From Planctomycetota bacterium (GTDB lineage Bacteria; Planctomycetota; MHYJ01; JACQXL01), in contig JASEHY010000039.1 in assembly GCA_030018555.1 (NCBI GenBank), positions 1 to 9,977 of the forward strand: a stretch of DNA of 9,977 nt. The letters run 5' to 3'. Position 1 is the stretch's first letter. Each line of letters begins with the position of its first letter. Of this stretch, positions 6,509 through 9,977 are shown in pieces. The notes below the pieces were generated by a model. The model did not search any database. It worked only from the letters and a program-made list of their open reading frames with translations, and was not told the origin of the DNA. The translations under genes and the position numbers were made by a program.

Positions 6509-6569
6509 AGAACCTGTAATAACTTTCCGTCCCCGAATGCTTTCGGGGTCGGAATGCTTAACAGGTTCT
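6509..6569. repeat. 61-bp nested palindrome carrying element copy 3
   Basis: The outer arms AGAACCTGT/ACAGGTTCT (6509-6517, 6561-6569) are perfect. The middle arms TTCCG/CGGAA pair, and the core is CCCCGAATGCTTTCGGGG (6531-6548), identical to the copy at 1191-1208. The structure ends five bases before ATG 6575, and its right arm holds the only purine-rich patch (ACAGG) that could bind the ribosome. The core element thus sits inside a longer palindrome here, as if embedded in or extended to a larger unit. Confidence 0.85.
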
Positions 6570-6574
6570 AAAAA

Positions 6575-7588
6575 ATGAGAAAAGTCATGCGTAAGATATT
6601 GATTGGCGGAATGGTTGTGCTTTCCTTTATAGCATTGGTTTTTGATTATCACCCGACGAGTCAAATTCACGCTCAGGAGAAAGGGAAATCCCTGCCCGGC
6701 GGAAATAAGGATGTCACAAAAATAATACACGAACTCTTTGAGGATATTAGTCTATTAAACCTTATAAATGGTCTTAACCTTACAGAAGAACAAATAAAGC
6801 AAATACTTCTATATAATAAACAAATTCAATTGCTCAAAGACCAGATAGAAGAGTTAAATAATAAGACTATAGAGGAGGTAATACTATCTTATAATGAATT
6901 AAAATCAACGCTGGAGAAAAACGAGGACATTCCGAAGCACATAGAACGCAGAGCATCGATGAGGGAGCAGGAATTTAGGGAAATGATGGAAGAATTGAAG
7001 GGAGCAATTGCAGATATTGAAAGGGAATTAACGGGGATATTGATTGAGTCGCAGATAGAGATAATCAACACCTTTAATCCTTGCTTGATACCGCCTAAGG
7101 ACCTGAAGAATCCTGTTAGAGCAGGTCAGGCAGAGAATAGCGAAAGGGGACTTGACCTATTACGCAATGTCAGGAAAATGCCTCAAGAACTATTTGACAA
7201 GGAAAAGAACGAGATTGTCCAAAGACATCTGGAGATGATAGGGAAACATGTCGGTAATTTGACAGCGGAAGAAAAAGAGCAGGAGAGCAAAAGATTACTT
7301 AAAGTGCTGGAAAAAGCCCGTTCAATGTCAGACAAGGAGTTTGAGTTGAATGGTCCTGACCTGGCAAAGCAATTCGTTAGTGAGAGCAAAAAATCTATCG
7401 GCAGGGATAAAGAGTTACGCGAAGAACTGGAAAGAATACACCAGACCAGACGGGGTGGACCAAGTCGCATTGGAAGATATCTGTTCAATCCCAGGATAGT
7501 TCCCATCCTGGAAAGGCGGCTTGAGATAATGAAAAATACCAAACAGCTTCCACCCGCAGACCTTGATAAAATTAAAGTCCCCAGATAA
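6575..7588 (+). CDS. Exported coiled-coil protein with PCLxPPK motif, paralog 1
   Basis: I do not recognise a named family. This 337-residue protein has a signal peptide (basic MRKVMRK, hydrophobic 8-23, likely cleavage after QIHA at about 33). It is then highly charged and helical with coiled-coil character at about 70-165. Near 65-80 the GLNLTEEQIKQIL block recalls the LTxxQ motif of Spy/CpxP/ZraP-type periplasmic proteins, but the similarity is weak. The central block at about 165-195 has NTFNPCLIPPK, then NPVRAGQA and SERGLDLLR. Cys170 is the only cysteine. Further blocks shared with the next gene are RSMSDKEFELN and SRIGRYLF, then LPPADLDKIKV at the C-terminus. It is probably periplasmic. 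No strong ribosome binding site is seen; ATG 6587 (MRKILIGG) is an alternative start. The two genes are most likely a tandem duplication. Confidence 0.85.
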   Translation: MRKVMRKILIGGMVVLSFIALVFDYHPTSQIHAQEKGKSLPGGNKDVTKIIHELFEDISLLNLINGLNLTEEQIKQILLYNKQIQLLKDQIEELNNKTIEEVILSYNELKSTLEKNEDIPKHIERRASMREQEFREMMEELKGAIADIERELTGILIESQIEIINTFNPCLIPPKDLKNPVRAGQAENSERGLDLLRNVRKMPQELFDKEKNEIVQRHLEMIGKHVGNLTAEEKEQESKRLLKVLEKARSMSDKEFELNGPDLAKQFVSESKKSIGRDKELREELERIHQTRRGGPSRIGRYLFNPRIVPILERRLEIMKNTKQLPPADLDKIKVPR

Positions 7589-7607
7589 GGAGTTAAAACA
7601 ACCTCGC

Positions 7608-7624
7608 CCCGATGTAACATCGGG
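7608..7624. repeat. Hairpin CCCGATGT/ACATCGGG
   Basis: A perfect 8-bp stem with one unpaired A, closely related to the hairpin at 3576-3593. It is the first of three hairpins in the 138-bp gap between the two paralogs. It is followed by ACGGGATAAAC, not a T-run. Confidence 0.7.
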
Positions 7625-7642
7625 ACGGGATAAACAGATGTA

Positions 7643-7673
7643 ACCCTTCTGGCGCCTTCGGCGCCATCAGGGT
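7643..7673. repeat. Hairpin with GGCGCC stem and TTC loop
   Basis: The arms at 7643-7656 and 7660-7673 pair over 14 bp with two internal mismatches: ACCCT..TGGCGCC against GGCGCCA..AGGGT. It is the strongest stem in the inter-paralog gap by GC content. No U-tract follows (CTAACTCGC). Confidence 0.7.
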
Positions 7674-7676
7674 CTA

Positions 7677-7710
7677 ACTCGCTGTAACTCCCTGCGGGAT
7701 AACAGCGAGT
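7677..7710. repeat. Hairpin ACTCGCTGT/ACAGCGAGT
   Basis: Nine-base perfect arms at 7677-7685 and 7702-7710 enclose a CTCCCTGCGGGAT centre that can itself pair in part (TCCC/GGGA). It ends 16 bp before the start codon of the second paralog, just upstream of the AAGAGGAG ribosome binding site, and so could influence access to it. Confidence 0.7.
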
Positions 7711-7718
7711 AAGAGGAG
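7711..7718 (+). promoter_or_regulatory. Ribosome binding site AAGAGGAG for paralog 2
   Basis: AAGAGGAG lies 8 nt upstream of ATG 7727. It is one of the strongest Shine-Dalgarno matches in the window and fixes the start of this gene. Its position immediately 3' of the third hairpin leaves it free of the repeat. Confidence 0.7.
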
Positions 7719-7726
7719 TTATACTT

Positions 7727-8719
7727 ATGTTAAGAATAATAGTGCTTACAGTGGTAACAACCGTTTTAATCTCCACCTCTATCCTTGTTGCAGAAGACGA
7801 GACTGACCAGATGATGCGAACCATCTCTAAATTAAGAGAGGAAATCTCGTTGACCAACCTGACAAACGGTCTGAATCTCAGTGAAGCCCAACTTGCCGAA
7901 CTAATCAAGGTGCTTAAGGAGGCAGAGGGCTTAAGAAAAACCTACACGGAACAACATCGGATGCAGGCAGAGGAAATGGTTAAAGCATTTTCCACATTAA
8001 AGAAGGAGTTGCAAAACGGACCTCATCTACCGCAGGAAATAGCAACGAAGGCAAGTAATTATAACGAGAGCGCCAAAGAAATTCTTGAGAAAATAAAGAA
8101 GGAAATTATGCCATTTCAAGATAAGGTTGAGAAGATATTAACCGAGGCACAAAAGATGGTCATAGACGATTTTAAGCCCTGTCTCCTTCCGCCTAAAAGT
8201 CAGAAAGACCCCGTCAGGGTCGGACAGGCAAAGGGTAGTGAGAGGGCAATCGGCCTCTTGCGTAAACTCCGCGAGACCCCATCTAATGTCTACATCCAAA
8301 AACGAGAAGATGCCCTGCAAAGATATTTTGCCCAGTTTGAAGAGAAAAAGGGAAAACTCTCAGACGAAGAAAAGACAAAAGAAAAAGCCCGACTCTTCGG
8401 ACTCGCTGACAGGGTCAGGGCAATGAGCGCCGAGGAATTTGAACTCAACAAACAGGAACTCGCAGAAGAATTCATCATTAAAGATAAGGCAGAAGATTTA
8501 GAGAAAGAACTAAAGGAAATACTGGAATACCGCCGTAAAGATAAACACGGAATGAGTAAGATTGGCAAATACTTTCTCAAACCTGAGATGCTGTCAATAC
8601 TGGAGACGAGACTTCAGAATCTGCGGAATTTCAGACCGACCGAACCTGTTAATCTTGATGATATCAAGGTTGCTCCGGAAAAGATAAAGGACAAGAAAAG
8701 AGAGCGGAAAAGTGAATGA
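7727..8719 (+). CDS. Exported coiled-coil protein with PCLxPPK motif, paralog 2
   Basis: No named family is recognised. It is 330 aa, with a signal peptide at about 1-22 (LRIIVLTVVTTVLISTSILVA, cleavage likely before EDE). It shares its whole layout with the upstream gene: EISLTNLTNGLNLSEAQL near 42-60 and a charged coiled coil at about 60-145. Then come DDFKPCLLPPK with Cys152 as its only cysteine, DPVRVGQA and SERAIGLLRKLR, RAMSAEEFELN, SKIGKYFLKPEMLSILETRL, and VNLDDIKV. It ends in a strongly basic tail (KIKDKKRERKSE) that paralog 1 lacks. The start is set by AAGAGGAG. The stop overlaps the start of the radical SAM gene (ATGA at 8716-8719), so the two are translationally coupled. A function with that enzyme, as substrate, scaffold or sensor, is inference only. 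Confidence 0.86.
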   Translation: MLRIIVLTVVTTVLISTSILVAEDETDQMMRTISKLREEISLTNLTNGLNLSEAQLAELIKVLKEAEGLRKTYTEQHRMQAEEMVKAFSTLKKELQNGPHLPQEIATKASNYNESAKEILEKIKKEIMPFQDKVEKILTEAQKMVIDDFKPCLLPPKSQKDPVRVGQAKGSERAIGLLRKLRETPSNVYIQKREDALQRYFAQFEEKKGKLSDEEKTKEKARLFGLADRVRAMSAEEFELNKQELAEEFIIKDKAEDLEKELKEILEYRRKDKHGMSKIGKYFLKPEMLSILETRLQNLRNFRPTEPVNLDDIKVAPEKIKDKKRERKSE

Positions 8720-9864
8720 CAGCAAGAGAGAAGTTCGTTTTTACACGTCGTGATTTTATCAGAAGGACATCTCTATTAGGATTAGGTGCGTTGAATATTC
8801 CTTTTGCTCTCAAGGTCTTCCTGGAATTTCAGGCACTCAAAAAACCACTCATCGGTGGAACCATTCCCGCCCTTTACTACGAGAAACTGGAGAATAACAA
8901 AATAAAATGCACCCTCTGTCCTAACTTCCATATCTACAAGCCCGGAGAAAGGTCTTTCTGCTTTACCCGTGTGAATCAGGGCGGTGTCTTGATGTCTTAT
9001 GCCTATAATAATCCCTGCATCATCAGTATTGACCCGATAGAGAAAGGACCATTCAATCATTTTTTACCAGATACTAATGCTCTTTCTATTGCCCTCGGTG
9101 GTTGTAATCTCAGATGTCTTTACTGTCAGAACTGGCAGATGGCAATGGAATCCCCGGAAAAGGTTGCCAAGTGTAATTTTACCAGAGAAGATTGTCTTGA
9201 CGGAGCCAGAGAAAAAGAGTGCCAGACAATTTGTTATACTTACACAGAGCCGGCGGTTTATCCTGAATATGTAAAAGAAGTGGCGGATTATACCAGAGCC
9301 AAGGGTATTCGTAATGTTGCCTGCACCTCGGGTTTTATCAATCCACAGCCATTAAAAGACCTGTGTAAAGTAATTGATGCCTTTGCGGTTACTCTTAAGG
9401 CATTCAACAATAAATTCTACCAGAAGATATGCGGTCAATCGCTTACCCCTGTTCTCAATTCTCTGGAGATTATTAAGAAAGAAGGCAGACATCTGGAGAT
9501 TATCAATCTTGTTGTGCCTTCCTATAATGACGATATGGATGTCATTAAACAGATGTGTCAATGGATTAAGAAGAACTTAGGTGAAGATACGCCGCTGCAT
9601 ATCGGGCGATTTTATCCGGAATATAAACTGAAAGACCTGCCTGCTACGCCGATTAAGACCATAGAGTCAGCCAGAAACATTGGGTTTGACGAAGGGCTAA
9701 AATATGTCTATACTTTTAATGTTGCTCCGCATGAGGGCAATAATACTTTCTGTCCTTCCTGCAAGAAGCCGGTGATTAAACGGCTTGCGTTCAAGGTATT
9801 GGAGAACAATCTCACCAAAGGCAAATGTAATTTTTGCGGTTATAAAATAGCAGGAGTCTTTTGA
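8716..9864 (+). CDS. amrS: AmmeMemoRadiSam-type radical SAM enzyme with Tat-like signal
   Basis: A radical SAM protein of the COG1180 group, AmrS type (382 aa); its reaction is unknown. The [4Fe-4S] site is GGCNLRCLYCQNW with C130, C134 and C137. AmrS features are the upstream Cys cluster CTLCP...C (C65, C68, C82), DPIEKGPFNHFLP at 106-118, CYTYTEPAVYPEY at 173-185, the VVPSYNDD block at 266-273, HIGRFYPEYKL at 295-304, and a C-terminal zinc ribbon (C346, C349, C371, C374). In the N-terminal cluster the third usual cysteine (CPxxC) is His72. The N-terminus has a twin-arginine-like motif, TRRDFIRR at 10-17, followed by a hydrophobic stretch to about 35 (TSLLGLGALNIPFALKVF), suggesting Tat export or membrane attachment. 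The gene is coupled to the preceding coiled-coil gene by ATGA. AMMECR1 and Memo partners are not in the window. Confidence 0.93.
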   Translation: MTAREKFVFTRRDFIRRTSLLGLGALNIPFALKVFLEFQALKKPLIGGTIPALYYEKLENNKIKCTLCPNFHIYKPGERSFCFTRVNQGGVLMSYAYNNPCIISIDPIEKGPFNHFLPDTNALSIALGGCNLRCLYCQNWQMAMESPEKVAKCNFTREDCLDGAREKECQTICYTYTEPAVYPEYVKEVADYTRAKGIRNVACTSGFINPQPLKDLCKVIDAFAVTLKAFNNKFYQKICGQSLTPVLNSLEIIKKEGRHLEIINLVVPSYNDDMDVIKQMCQWIKKNLGEDTPLHIGRFYPEYKLKDLPATPIKTIESARNIGFDEGLKYVYTFNVAPHEGNNTFCPSCKKPVIKRLAFKVLENNLTKGKCNFCGYKIAGVF

Positions 9865-9977
9865 ACACATTAATCTCCTTTCACCGCAGAGGCGTCCCAG
9901 TGGGATAAACTCCGGATGCAAAGCCCGTACGGGTTCCTCTCTACGTCTTTTCCCGAATGAACCTGCCCAAGTAGAAC
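9865..9977. other. Right-edge spacer with small palindromes
   Basis: No gene is visible in the last 113 bp. It contains TCACCGCAGAGGCG (9881-9894), which resembles a common interspersed repeat of uncultured genomes. It also contains TCCCAGTGGGA (9895-9905), AGAGG/CCTCT arms (9888-9892, 9936-9940) around the perfect palindrome CCCGTACGGG (9924-9933), and a CCCGAATG fragment (9952-9959) like the start of the recurrent element. No T-run follows the amrS stop, so no terminator is called. Confidence 0.55.

Larger units (their letters stand above)
6346..6574. other. Gene-free spacer between the envelope/folate/c-di-AMP block and the paralog-AmrS block
   Basis: These 229 bp hold no plausible gene. 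The first half is AT-rich and contains a promoter candidate (6391-6417). The second half contains a perfect 16-bp palindrome (6490-6505) and a 61-bp nested palindrome (6509-6569). No hairpin followed by a T-run is seen after cdaR, so where the upstream transcript ends is not clear. Confidence 0.7.

Noticed and set aside
6346..6574. tRNA or other structured RNA gene in the gap
   Set aside because: The palindromes are simple hairpins. I see no cloverleaf, CCA end or TTCGANNC T-loop arrangement.
7608..7710. CRISPR array or riboswitch
   Set aside because: The three hairpins differ in sequence and spacing, with no repeated direct unit and regular spacers. No known riboswitch core was recognised.
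7183..7908. Minus-strand open frame of 241 codons spanning both paralogs and their gap
   Set aside because: It covers the antisense of two conserved paralogs and the hairpin array, and its sequence is Ser/Leu-rich as expected for antisense of charged helical genes. No independent gene evidence.

Overview
The window holds nine complete protein genes, all on the plus strand. It is interrupted by an unusually dense set of small palindromic and interspersed repeats. The gene content (BamD-like and LptE-like lipoproteins, FtsH) points to a diderm, LPS-type bacterium. The moderate GC content, the combination of Gram-negative envelope genes with a cdaA-cdaR c-di-AMP pair, and the repeats suggest an uncultured candidate-phylum lineage of the Omnitrophota/Desantisbacteria kind. 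That placement is inference from style and gene content, not from a marker gene comparison.

Left part (155-6345): a tightly packed six-gene block. A BamD-like TPR protein overlaps an LptE-like lipoprotein by ATGA, and this overlaps ftsH by ATGA. After 51 bp comes folP (dihydropteroate synthase), which overlaps cdaA (diadenylate cyclase). After 66 bp comes cdaR/ybbR, the membrane-anchored partner of CdaA. The block joins outer-membrane assembly, membrane protein quality control, folate synthesis and c-di-AMP signalling. The ftsH-folP link is classic in proteobacteria and the cdaA-cdaR link is classic in Firmicutes. glmM, which often follows either pair, is not in the window.

Middle gap (6346-6574): 229 bp without a gene. 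It contains a possible sigma70-type promoter, a perfect 16-bp palindrome and a 61-bp nested palindrome that runs almost up to the next start codon.

Right part (6575-9864): two tandem paralogous exported coiled-coil proteins of no recognised family, followed by a radical SAM enzyme of the AmmeMemoRadiSam (AmrS) type. The second paralog overlaps the enzyme gene by ATGA. Each paralog has exactly one cysteine, in a shared PCLxPPK...PVRxGQA block. The radical SAM protein carries an N-terminal twin-arginine-like signal. This three-gene unit is the best candidate for an undescribed functional system here.

Repeats: the hairpin CCCGAATGCTTTCGGG occurs three times, twice inside coding sequence and in two different reading frames. 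A 41-bp palindrome is translated within the N-terminus of folP. The N-terminal region of the LptE-like gene appears to be built largely of repeat sequence. A 19-nt repeat occurs in exact inverted copies on either side of bamD. Together these suggest palindromic elements that invade genes as well as spacers, comparable in behaviour to Rickettsia palindromic elements.
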